A stretch of DNA of 20,973 nucleotides from an uncultured Spirochaetaceae bacterium. GTDB lineage: Bacteria > Spirochaetota > Spirochaetia > Treponematales > UBA12059. Below are positions 14,912 to 20,973 of this stretch, one piece after another. The notes beneath the pieces were generated by a model, which was not told where the DNA came from, did not search any database, and saw nothing but the letters and a program-made list of their open reading frames with translations. The stretch is taken from positions 1-20,973 of the forward strand of contig CALKWG010000362.1 in NCBI GenBank assembly GCA_938004315.1, in the 5' to 3' direction. How positions within the stretch are numbered: position 1 is the first letter of the stretch; the number at the start of each line of letters is the position of its first letter. A program made the translations under genes and the position numbers.

Positions 14912-17350
14912 TTAGCGTACTACGAAATTGACCAGCTTGCCAGGCACCACGATCGTCTTGACGATCTCCTTGCCGGCCAGCTGCTCCGCTATCTTGGGGA
15001 TGGCGCGGGCGGCCGCCTCGAGCGCGGCCTGGTCGGCGTCCTTGGCCGCGCGGAAGTCGGCGCGGAGCTTGCCGTTCACCTGCACCACCACCGTCAGCTC
15101 GTCGTCCTCGCAGAGCGCGGGATCGTAAACCGGCCAGTTCGCCTTGGCTACGGACTCGCGCTCGCCGGCCTTACGCCAGAGCTCCTCGCCCAGGTGAGGC
15201 GCGTAGGGCGCGACCATGCGCACCAGGGCCGACCAGAGGCTCCGCGGGATCGCGTCCAGCTTGTTCGCCTCGCTCGAGAGCACCATCATGGCCGAGATGG
15301 CCGTGTTGAAGTTCAAGCTCGAGATGTCGTCGCTCACCTTGCGTATGGTCTTGTGCATGAGCTTCACGAGCTCGCCCTCGGGCTCGGCGTCGGATAGCGG
15401 TTTCTCGCCCATGGCCCAGAGGCGCTCCAGGAAGCGGCTCACGCCGACGAGGCCGGCCGTGGCCCAGGGCTTAGAGACCTCGAGCGGACCCATGAACATC
15501 TCATAGACGCGCATGGCGTCGGCGCCGTATTCGCGCACGATGTCGTCGGGGTTCACCACGTTGCCGCGGCTCTTAGACATCTTCTGGTTGTCCTCGCCCA
15601 GGATCATGCCCTGGTTGACCAGGCGTTGGAAGGGCTCGACCGAATTCACCAGCCCCAGGTCGAAGAGAACCTTGTGCCAGAAGCGCGCGTAGAGCAGGTG
15701 CAGCACCGCGTGCTCGGCGCCGCCGACGTAGAGGTCGACCGGCATCCAGTAGTCCACCTTGTCGCGCGCGACGAAGGCTTTCTCGTTCCTCGGGTCGATG
15801 TAGCGCAGGTAGTACCAGCAGGAGCCGGCCCACTGGGGCATCGTGTTGGTCTCGCGCCGGCCGGGGCCGCCGCAGCTCGGGCAGCTCGTGTTCACCCAGG
15901 CCTCGATGTTGGCCAGGGGCGACTCGCCGGTGCCCGAGGGCTCGTAGCTCTTCACCTCGGGCAGGGTCAGCGGCAGCTGCTCCTCGGGCACGGGCACGAC
16001 GCCGCAGCGATCGCAGTGGACCACGGGGATGGGCTCGCCCCAGTAGCGCTGGCGGCTGAAGAGCCAGTCGCGGAGCTTGTAGTTGACCGCGAGCTTGCCT
16101 TGGCCCCTATCCTCGAGCCATTTCGTGATGGCCTTCTTGAAGTCCGCTGTCGGCGTGCCGTTCCAGTCGCCCGAGTTGATCGCGATGCCCTCGTCGGCGA
16201 AGCACTCCTCCGGGTCGCCGCAGCTACCCAGGCGCGCCTCGGGGCTGCCCTCGCGGGCGACCACCTGGATGATGGGCAGCTCGAATTTCTTGGCGAAGTC
16301 CCAGTCGCGCTCGTCGTGCGCCGGTACCGCCATGATGGCGCCGGTGCCGTAGCTGATGAGCACGTAGTCGGAGATCCAGACGGGTATCTTCCGGCCGTTG
16401 ACCGGGTTGATCGCGTAGGAGCCGGTGAAGACGCCGGTCTTGTCCTTGGCCAGGTCTGTTCGCTCCAGGTCGCTCTTCTTCGCGGCCGCGTCGACGTAGG
16501 CCTCGACGGCGGCCTTCTGCCCGCCCGTCGTCAACCTCTCCACCAGCGGGTGCTCCGGCGCGACGACCATGTAGGTGGCGCCGAAGAGCGTGTCGGGGCG
16601 GGTGGTGAAGACCTCGAGGCTCGCGTCCAGGCCGTCCAGCTTGAAGCTTACCGAGGCGCCCTCGGAGCGGCCTATCCAGTTGCGCTGCATGGCCTTGACC
16701 GGCTCGGGCCAATCCAAGCCCTCCAGGTCGGAAAGCAGGCGGTCGGCGTAGGCGGTGATCTTGAGTATCCACTGCCGGATGCGCTTGCGCGTTACCTTGG
16801 TATGGCAGCGGTCGCACTCGCCGTCCTTGACCTCCTCGTTGGCCAGGCCGGTCTTGCAGGAGGGGCACCAGTTGATGGGCGCCTCCGACTCGTAGGCCAG
16901 GCCCTTCTTGAAGAGCTGGATGAAGATCCACTGCGTCCACTTGTAGTAGTCGGCGTCGCTCGTGGCCAGCTCGCGGTCCCAGTCGTAGGAGAAGCCCAGG
17001 CTCTTGATCTGCTCGCGGAAGCGCCCGATGTTGGCGGCGGTGGTCACGGCCGGATGGGTGCCGGTCTGGATGGCGTAGTTCTCGGCCGGGAGGCCGAAGG
17101 AGTCGAAGCCCATGGGATGGAGGACGTTGTATCCGTTCATGCGGAGGTAGCGGCAGTAGATGTCGGTTGCGGTGTAGCCTTCCGGGTGGCCGACGTGCAG
17201 GCCGGCGCCGGAGGGGTAGGGGAACATGTCGAGCACGTAGCGGCGCCTGTCCTTGGGGAAGGACGGGTCCTCGCTCGCCTTGAAGGTCTTATGCTCGTCC
17301 CAATACTTCTGCCACTTAGGTTCGATCTCGCTGAAGGGGTACTTAGCCAT
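14912..17350 (-). CDS. leuS: Leucyl-tRNA synthetase
   Basis: Class I synthetase charging tRNA-Leu. The 812 residues contain [12 protein letters not shown] (44-55, the HIGH motif), a zinc-binding knob (CPSC at 162-165 and CDRC at 179-182), the CP1 editing domain (about 225-420) with TTRPDT (249-254) and [15 protein letters not shown] (335-349; Asp346 is the expected editing aspartate), a second CPSC (490-493), KMSKS (590-594) and a C-terminal tRNA-binding domain. The KMSKS loop follows [10 protein letters not shown] directly, so the leucine-specific insertion of E. coli LeuRS is missing, as in B. subtilis. The start at 17350 has GGAG 7 nt upstream; an in-frame extension to 17593 would cross the promoter and the hairpin element and is rejected. 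Confidence 0.97.
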   Translation of the reverse strand: MAKYPFSEIEPKWQKYWDEHKTFKASEDPSFPKDRRRYVLDMFPYPSGAGLHVGHPEGYTATDIYCRYLRMNGYNVLHPMGFDSFGLPAENYAIQTGTHPAVTTAANIGRFREQIKSLGFSYDWDRELATSDADYYKWTQWIFIQLFKKGLAYESEAPINWCPSCKTGLANEEVKDGECDRCHTKVTRKRIRQWILKITAYADRLLSDLEGLDWPEPVKAMQRNWIGRSEGASVSFKLDGLDASLEVFTTRPDTLFGATYMVVAPEHPLVERLTTGGQKAAVEAYVDAAAKKSDLERTDLAKDKTGVFTGSYAINPVNGRKIPVWISDYVLISYGTGAIMAVPAHDERDWDFAKKFELPIIQVVAREGSPEARLGSCGDPEECFADEGIAINSGDWNGTPTADFKKAITKWLEDRGQGKLAVNYKLRDWLFSRQRYWGEPIPVVHCDRCGVVPVPEEQLPLTLPEVKSYEPSGTGESPLANIEAWVNTSCPSCGGPGRRETNTMPQWAGSCWYYLRYIDPRNEKAFVARDKVDYWMPVDLYVGGAEHAVLHLLYARFWHKVLFDLGLVNSVEPFQRLVNQGMILGEDNQKMSKSRGNVVNPDDIVREYGADAMRVYEMFMGPLEVSKPWATAGLVGVSRFLERLWAMGEKPLSDAEPEGELVKLMHKTIRKVSDDISSLNFNTAISAMMVLSSEANKLDAIPRSLWSALVRMVAPYAPHLGEELWRKAGERESVAKANWPVYDPALCEDDELTVVVQVNGKLRADFRAAKDADQAALEAAARAIPKIAEQLAGKEIVKTIVVPGKLVNFVVR

Positions 17351-17446
17351 GGCCACGCTCCGCTGTACGATTGAGCGGGCCGCGGGCCGGGCGCCCAGCT
17401 GCTCTCCGGCCGGCGGCGCGCCGGCGGGCGCGCGGCGCCGCCGTTG
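17351..17446 (-). other. leuS 5' leader, very GC-rich
   Basis: About 96 nt between the predicted leuS transcription start and its ATG, with dense GC-only inverted repeats around 17400-17440 and the ribosome-binding GGAG near the 3' end. I see no T-box core and no leucine-rich leader peptide. It may fold strongly, but nothing specific can be assigned. Confidence 0.35.
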
Positions 17447-17464
17447 TCCGGAATCATACAACGG
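17441..17464. repeat. Inverted repeat over the leuS -10 region
   Basis: CCGTTGT (17441-17447) and ACAACGG (17458-17464), perfect 7-bp arms with a 10-nt spacer. The centre-to-centre spacing of 17 nt and overlap with the -10 and +1 would suit a repressor site, or a hairpin at the very 5' end of the mRNA. No regulator is identified. Confidence 0.4.
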
Positions 17465-17482
17465 CTGGCCGAATCGGGGCAA
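17453..17482 (-). promoter_or_regulatory. Predicted promoter of leuS
   Basis: Minus strand TTGCCC (17477-17482, 4/6), an 18-nt spacer and TATGAT (17453-17458, 5/6). The -10 sits inside a small inverted repeat (17441-17464). Confidence 0.5.
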
Positions 17483-17547
17483 GCCGGCGGGCGGACGAGG
17501 CCCGCCGGCGTCGGGGGGAGCGCATGGCGCCCGCCCCGTATCGCCTA

Positions 17548-17679
17548 GCAGGGTGATGACAAACTCGATGCTTGTCATCACCCTGCAGTGCAATTGCTCG
17601 AAAACCTCACGGTTTTCTACGCAATCGCCACATTTAGGAAGCTGCTGACAAAGGCGCTTTCGCCTTTGTCAGCACCCGG
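17548..17679. repeat. Compound three-hairpin intergenic element with imperfect terminal inverted repeats
   Basis: Hairpin 1 has perfect 15-bp arms 17548-17562 and 17572-17586 with a 9-nt loop. Hairpin 2 has 7-bp arms GAAAACC (17600-17606) and GGTTTTC (17611-17617), loop TCAC, extended by 8-nt arms 17590-17597 and 17621-17628 with one mismatch. Hairpin 3 has perfect 14-bp arms 17643-17656 and 17661-17674 with a 4-nt loop. The outer ends (17549-17563 and the complement of 17665-17679) match at 13 of 15 positions, sharing GGGTG-TGACAAA. G+C is about 52% against about two-thirds around it. The element ends exactly at the stop codon of the lipoprotein gene. It encodes no protein. It resembles a REP/MITE-like dispersed repeat, and may also serve as the 3' end of the lipoprotein mRNA. 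Confidence 0.85.
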
Positions 17680-18489
17680 CTAGAACGATGAGAACTTGGT
17701 CGTATAGCCCTTCTTAATCGAGACGAGCTCGCCTTTCAGGCTTTCCTTCGAGCCGCTCTCGGCCCACTCGAATTTTACGATCCCGCCGGGGGCCTTGGGG
17801 TCGACCCACCAGGTGTAGCGATAGGTGACTTTTTCCTCTTCGTCGAAGAAGCTCCATTCTATGCGTTCGGTCTGGTAGCTGACCGTCCCGACGCGGATGG
17901 TCTCGCGGCCTTTGACGTAGTTCTTGAAGTCGGCGGCGCCGAGCGCGGCCGTCGGCGCGGCCTCGGGGGGCGTCGACTCGGCCTCCGGATCGGCCTTGGC
18001 GCTCGGCGGGTCGAACTTGGCCTCCTCGACGCGCTTTACGTCGGCGTTAAAATAGCGGATCTTCTTGGCGTAGAGATCCTTATCCATCAGCGCTTCGAAT
18101 TCCCAGGCCTCGCCGTCGGCTCGCCACGCTAGGAACCACCAGCGATCGCCGTTCGGCAGGCTTTTTAGGAGCGCTCGCTCGGCTTCGACGACGTCGACCG
18201 AACCGTCTTCGTCACGGCTCTCGATGCGCCAGATCGTGCCTTGCGTCTCCTCCAAATCGTAGTAGTAAGCGCCGAAGCCCCCGATGAAGAAGACCTGAGC
18301 GTAGATGACGTTGAACATCATCTTGCGGCTCATGCCGGTGAGGCCCACGGCGGACGAGATCTCGGCGTCCGCCCTGGCGCGTAGCCCGCCGAGCGGGTTG
18401 GGGAGACCGCCGGGCAGGGCCAGGCACGAGCCGAGCGATACGGCGAGCGCGGCCGCCGCTATGGGCGCTACTAATCGTGAACGTTTCAT
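17680..18489 (-). CDS. Predicted lipoprotein of unknown function
   Basis: 269 residues. Residues 1-22 form a lipoprotein signal peptide: KRSR, a hydrophobic Ala/Leu core and lipobox LGSC with Cys22 as the lipidated residue, the loose form seen in spirochaetes. The mature part is rich in aromatic residues and beta-type alternation (YYYDLEETQGTIWRIESRDEDG at 75-96, quoted as YYYDLEETQ and WRIESRDEDG; RWWFLAWRADGEAWEFEAL; YRYTWWVDPKAPGG), with a Pro/Glu/Ala linker at 161-182. This suggests two beta-rich halves. I do not recognise a family. The ATG at 18489 has GGAGGT 7 nt upstream. It is transcribed toward the three-hairpin element, which begins directly after its TAG. Single gene, divergent from tag. 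Confidence 0.85.
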   Translation of the reverse strand: MKRSRLVAPIAAAALAVSLGSCLALPGGLPNPLGGLRARADAEISSAVGLTGMSRKMMFNVIYAQVFFIGGFGAYYYDLEETQGTIWRIESRDEDGSVDVVEAERALLKSLPNGDRWWFLAWRADGEAWEFEALMDKDLYAKKIRYFNADVKRVEEAKFDPPSAKADPEAESTPPEAAPTAALGAADFKNYVKGRETIRVGTVSYQTERIEWSFFDEEEKVTYRYTWWVDPKAPGGIVKFEWAESGSKESLKGELVSIKKGYTTKFSSF

Positions 18490-18504
18490 GATACCTACCT
18501 CCGG

Positions 18505-18528
18505 GCCGCGGCTTTCGTGAACCGCGGC
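18505..18528 (-). repeat. Hairpin just upstream of the lipoprotein ribosome-binding site
   Basis: GCCGCGG (18505-18511) and CCGCGGC (18522-18528) with a 10-nt loop end 2 nt from the GGAGGT site at 18497-18502. It could influence translation start or mRNA stability. Each arm carries the CCGCGG palindrome, so the pairing may be partly coincidental. Confidence 0.3.
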
Positions 18529-18581
18529 TTGGGGCATAGTTTAACGCAGTTATGAGAAATTACCAGGGGGCATGAGCGCGG

Positions 18582-18609
18582 GCGAGGCGCGACGCGCCTT
18601 GCGCCTCGC
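18582..18609. repeat. Inverted repeat overlapping the tag -35 region
   Basis: GCGAGGCGC (18582-18590) and GCGCCTCGC (18601-18609), perfect 9-bp arms with a 10-nt spacer, covering the predicted -35 of tag. Possible operator. Confidence 0.4.
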
Positions 18610-18627
18610 GTCCCGTCGGCGTATGCT
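18599..18627 (+). promoter_or_regulatory. Predicted leaderless promoter of tag
   Basis: TTGCGC (18599-18604, 3/6), a 17-nt spacer and TATGCT (18622-18627, 4/6), then six nt to the ATG at 18634. No Shine-Dalgarno is present. The geometry is identical to that upstream of the potassium operon. Confidence 0.4.
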
Positions 18628-18633
18628 CGGGCC

Positions 18634-19188
18634 ATGCCCGATTTCGATAGCTACTGCGCCTACTGCGCGACCCTGCCCGAGGGCCATCGCGACCGCCTCT
18701 ATCACGACCTGGAATACGGCTTCCCCATCGACGACGACTCGGGGCTTCTCGGCCGCCTTATCTTGGAGATCAACCAGGCGGGCCTGTCGTGGACCGGCAT
18801 ACTCAAGAAACGGGACGGATTCTTCAAGGCCTACGACGGCTTCGATCCCGAAAAGGTGGCCGCCTACGGCGAGGCCGAGATCGCGCGGCTTCTGGCCGAC
18901 CCGGGCGTCGTGCGGAACCGGCTCAAGGTGCGCGCGGCCGTATATAACGCCCGCGAGCTCGTCGCGCTGCGGGGCGAATACGGCTCGTTCAAGGCTTGGC
19001 TCGACGAACATCATCCCTTAAGCAAGGCCGAATGGCTCAAGCTATTTAAAAGCCGCTTCCGCTTCGTCGGCGGGGAGATCGTGGGCGAATTCCTCATGAG
19101 CGCCGGCTACCTGCCGGGCGCCCATGTCGACGGCTGCCCGGCGGGAGCTCGGGCGATAGCCGCCGGGGCGGCCTGGGCGCGGGACTAA
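18634..19188 (+). CDS. tag: DNA-3-methyladenine glycosylase I
   Basis: Base-excision repair enzyme that removes 3-methyladenine from alkylated DNA. The 184 residues fit the family (about 187). Motifs are YHDLEYGFP (23-31), LEINQAGLSWTGILKKRDGF (44-63) and FDPEKVAAY (70-78). The zinc site of the family is conserved in spacing: Cys11 and His24 (13 apart) with His164 and Cys168 (HVDGC). Glu45 and Trp53 correspond to substrate-pocket residues of E. coli Tag. The ATG has no good Shine-Dalgarno and sits 6 nt after a -10-like TATGCT. Convergent with csoR; the 60-nt gap (19189-19248) holds no clear terminator. Confidence 0.94.
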   Translation: MPDFDSYCAYCATLPEGHRDRLYHDLEYGFPIDDDSGLLGRLILEINQAGLSWTGILKKRDGFFKAYDGFDPEKVAAYGEAEIARLLADPGVVRNRLKVRAAVYNARELVALRGEYGSFKAWLDEHHPLSKAEWLKLFKSRFRFVGGEIVGEFLMSAGYLPGAHVDGCPAGARAIAAGAAWARD

Positions 19189-19248
19189 GGGCGGCGCTAC
19201 CCTTTCCGGCGGGGTCTTCAACCTGTCAGGTCGCGCCGTCCGTAGCCT

Positions 19249-19602
19249 TCATACCATCCGGCCCAGGGTGTCCATGAGCTCGTCGACGATCTCGATTTCT
19301 CCCGAGCGCACCCGGTCGATCAGGCAGTGCTTCATATGGTGCTCGAGTACCGCGAGCGAGGCCTTGCCCAGGGCGGCTCGCGCCGCGGAGGCCTGGGCCA
19401 GCACGTCGTCGCAGTAGGCGTCCTCGGCTATCATGCGTCTTAAGCCCCGAATTTGCCCTTCGATGCGGGCCAGGCGGGCGTCTAGGGAGCGCTTGAGCTC
19501 CGCGTCCCTATGGGTCTTGCGGCAGCCCGGTCCGCCGCTCGAGTCGGCCTCGGCCGCTCCGCCGCAGCATCCGGCCTCCGGCGTTCCTTCTTTCTTAGCC
19601 AT
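19249..19602 (-). CDS. csoR: CsoR-family copper-sensing transcriptional repressor
   Basis: Cu(I)-responsive repressor expected to release the copper-efflux promoter when loaded. 117 residues. The four-helix DUF156 core covers about 33-117. The Cu(I) ligand set is present with family spacing: Cys64, His89 (25 later) and Cys93 (4 later) in DAYCDD and HHMKHC. An N-terminal extension of about 30 residues carries Cys12, Cys13 and Cys27, unusual for the family and perhaps an extra metal site. The start is ATG with AAGGAGG 7 nt upstream; that site overlaps the stop codon of the ATPase gene, 12 nt away, so the two are one operon with probable autoregulation from a promoter outside the window. Confidence 0.93.
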   Translation of the reverse strand: MAKKEGTPEAGCCGGAAEADSSGGPGCRKTHRDAELKRSLDARLARIEGQIRGLRRMIAEDAYCDDVLAQASAARAALGKASLAVLEHHMKHCLIDRVRSGEIEIVDELMDTLGRMV

Positions 19603-19614
19603 CGCACAGCCTCC

Positions 19615-20973
19615 TTATTTAAAGCGCTTAAGGCGCAAGGCGTTGCTGACCACCGAGACGCTCGAGAAGGCCATGGCGGCCGCCGCGAGCATGGGGTTGA
19701 GGAGCGGTCCGCCGAAGAGATAGAGGAGGCCGGCCGCCACCGGGATCCCCAGGGTGTTATACGCGAAGGCCCAGAACAGGTTCTGCTTGATCACCCGTAT
19801 CGTAGCCTTGGAGAGCGAGAGGGCCTTGACCGCGTCCATGAGGTCGCTGCGGGCCAGGACCACGTCGGCCGACTCGGCGGCCACGTCGGTGCCCGAGCCG
19901 ATGGCTATGCCCACGTCGGCCCGGGCTAAAGCCGGCGCGTCGTTGATGCCGTCGCCGACCATGGCTACGACGGCGCCGCCGGCCTGCAGCTTGGCCACTT
20001 CGTTCGCCTTGTCCTCCGGCAGCACCTCGGCCAGGACGCGGTCGACGCCGACCTGGCGGGCGATGGCCTCGGCCACGGGCCGGGAATCGCCGGTGATCAT
20101 GGCCGTCTCGATGCCCAGGGCGCGGAAGGCGGCGACCGCCGCGGCGCTCGTGGGCTTCACCGTGTCGGCCACGGCCAGGGCGCCGGCCAAGCGGCCGTCG
20201 GCGGCCACGAGCATGACGGTCTTCCCCTCCGCCGAGAGCGCGGCCAAGTCGGCTTGCGCCCCGTCGGTCGCTACGCCGCGCTCATCCATGAGGCGGGCGT
20301 TGCCGACGAGGAGGGCGCGGCCATCGACGGTCGCCTCGATGCCGCGGCCCGGGACGGCCTTGAGCCCCGACGGCGCCGGGGCCGAGAGCCCGCGACCCTT
20401 GGCGGCCGCCACGATCGCGGCGCCCAGCGGATGCTCCGAGCCCAGCTCGGCCCCGGCGGCCAGGCGCAGCGCCTCGTCCGGCTCGAAGCCGCCGTAAGCG
20501 CGGATATCGGTGACCGAGGGCTTACCTACGGTGATGGTGCCGGTCTTGTCGAGCACGACGGCCTTGACCTTATGGGCGGTCTCCAGGGCCTCGCCGCCCT
20601 TGATCAGGATGCCGAGCTCGGCTCCCTTGCCCGTGCCCACCATGATGGCCACCGGCGTGGCCAAGCCCAGGGCGCAGGGGCAGGCTATCGTCAAGACGGC
20701 GACGAAGACGCGGAGCGAGAACTCCAGGCCGTTCCCGGCCAGGAACCAGGCGCCGGCTGCTACGAAGGCGATCGCCACCACGACCGGCACGAAGACGCCG
20801 GAGACCTTGTCCGCCAGCGCCGCGATGGGCGCCTTGGAGCCCTGGGCCTCCTCGACCAGGCGGACGATGCGCGCCAAGGCCGTATCCTCGCCGACGGCGC
20901 CGGCGCGGAAGACCAGCATGCCCGGGCCGTTCACCGTGGCGCCGGCCAGCCTGTCGCCGGGGTTCTTCTCCAC
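19615..20973 (-). CDS. copA: Copper-exporting P1B-type ATPase (C-terminal part; N-terminus outside window)
   Basis: Pumps Cu(I) out of the cytoplasm. 452 codons are present, beginning inside the actuator domain ([15 protein letters not shown]). Fragment positions: CPC metal-site motif 98-100 in TM6, phosphorylation motif DKTGT (142-146), HP motif of the ATP-binding domain (GSEHPLG, 178-184), TGDS (294-297), GDGINDAP (340-347), then two terminal helices with YN (405-406) and MAFSS (434-438). CPC, YN and MxxSS together mark the Cu(I) subgroup P1B-1. The N-terminal metal-binding domains and first four helices lie to the right of the window. Reads directly into csoR. Intact as far as visible. Confidence 0.96.
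   Translation of the reverse strand: MEKNPGDRLAGATVNGPGMLVFRAGAVGEDTALARIVRLVEEAQGSKAPIAALADKVSGVFVPVVVAIAFVAAGAWFLAGNGLEFSLRVFVAVLTIACPCALGLATPVAIMVGTGKGAELGILIKGGEALETAHKVKAVVLDKTGTITVGKPSVTDIRAYGGFEPDEALRLAAGAELGSEHPLGAAIVAAAKGRGLSAPAPSGLKAVPGRGIEATVDGRALLVGNARLMDERGVATDGAQADLAALSAEGKTVMLVAADGRLAGALAVADTVKPTSAAAVAAFRALGIETAMITGDSRPVAEAIARQVGVDRVLAEVLPEDKANEVAKLQAGGAVVAMVGDGINDAPALARADVGIAIGSGTDVAAESADVVLARSDLMDAVKALSLSKATIRVIKQNLFWAFAYNTLGIPVAAGLLYLFGGPLLNPMLAAAAMAFSSVSVVSNALRLKRFK

Noticed and set aside
15626..17374. Long open frame on the plus strand opposite leuS (582 codons)
   Set aside because: Shadow of leuS caused by high G+C; its composition is Val/Ala/Gly/Leu repeats with no motif.
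17351..17446. T-box riboswitch upstream of leuS
   Set aside because: No specifier-loop or T-box core sequence and no terminator/antiterminator pair could be found; the leader is short.
17351..17593. N-terminal extension of leuS by 81 codons
   Set aside because: It would cross a promoter and the first hairpin of the repeat element; the internal ATG at 17350 has a ribosome-binding site and gives the family-typical N-terminus.
17548..17679. CRISPR array
   Set aside because: The repeated units are inverted, not direct, with differing stems and no regular spacers; no cas genes are present.
18550..19014. Minus-strand open frame opposite tag
   Set aside because: Shadow of tag; all four zinc-ligand positions and family motifs support the plus-strand frame.
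19221..19231. Small palindrome ACCTGTCAGGT between tag and csoR
   Set aside because: Only 5-bp arms with a single-base centre; too short to be meaningful alone.

Overview
The window is a GC-rich (about two-thirds G+C by eye), tightly packed bacterial chromosome segment with 18 protein genes, two of them cut by the window edges. It has no RNA genes, no complete insertion sequence and no CRISPR array. The host looks like a high-GC member of the Spirochaetales. The reasons are a NusG-domain-II / Gx-transporter / EcfT-like cluster, a lipoprotein with a loose LGSC lipobox, a chemoreceptor and single-RCK Ktr/Trk potassium uptake. This is an inference from gene content, not proven.

Layout. (1) Positions 1-6045, minus strand: uppP (undecaprenyl-diphosphate phosphatase), ftsK/spoIIIE DNA translocase and purK form one run with a 20-nt gap and a 4-nt overlap. 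After about 118 nt follow bcp (thiol peroxidase) and an aldehyde dehydrogenase cut by the window edge. (2) 6046-6237: divergent promoter region. (3) 6238-10505, plus strand: slyD, a NusG-domain-II membrane protein, a Gx-family membrane protein, an EcfT-like membrane protein (overlapping or abutting starts and stops), then a chemoreceptor with a nitrate/nitrite-sensing (NIT) domain. (4) 10502-11463, minus strand: a LapA-domain protein and an unrecognised 4-TM membrane protein, converging on the chemoreceptor with interlocked stop codons. (5) 11532-14803, minus strand: a potassium-uptake operon of a TrkH/KtrB-type pore with an extra N-terminal membrane module, a KtrA/TrkA-type RCK regulator and a membrane PAS protein with no output domain. 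(6) 14912-17350: leuS. (7) 17351-17679: leuS leader and promoter, then a roughly 130-bp element of about 52% G+C made of three consecutive hairpins with imperfect terminal inverted repeats. (8) 17680-18489, minus: a lipoprotein of unknown function. (9) 18634-19188, plus: tag DNA glycosylase. (10) 19249-20973, minus: csoR and the C-terminal two-thirds of a copper P-type ATPase, a copper-efflux operon.

Functional themes are envelope and chromosome housekeeping (uppP, ftsK, lapA), ion homeostasis (potassium uptake, copper efflux), a membrane cluster that may be part of an ECF-type transport or quinone-related system, and chemosensing.

The parts most worth following up are the compact three-hairpin intergenic repeat, the potassium operon (voltage-sensor-like extension plus orphan PAS protein) and two promoters whose -10 hexamers lie 6 nt before the ATG, which suggests leaderless mRNAs. 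The rest is ordinary core genome.
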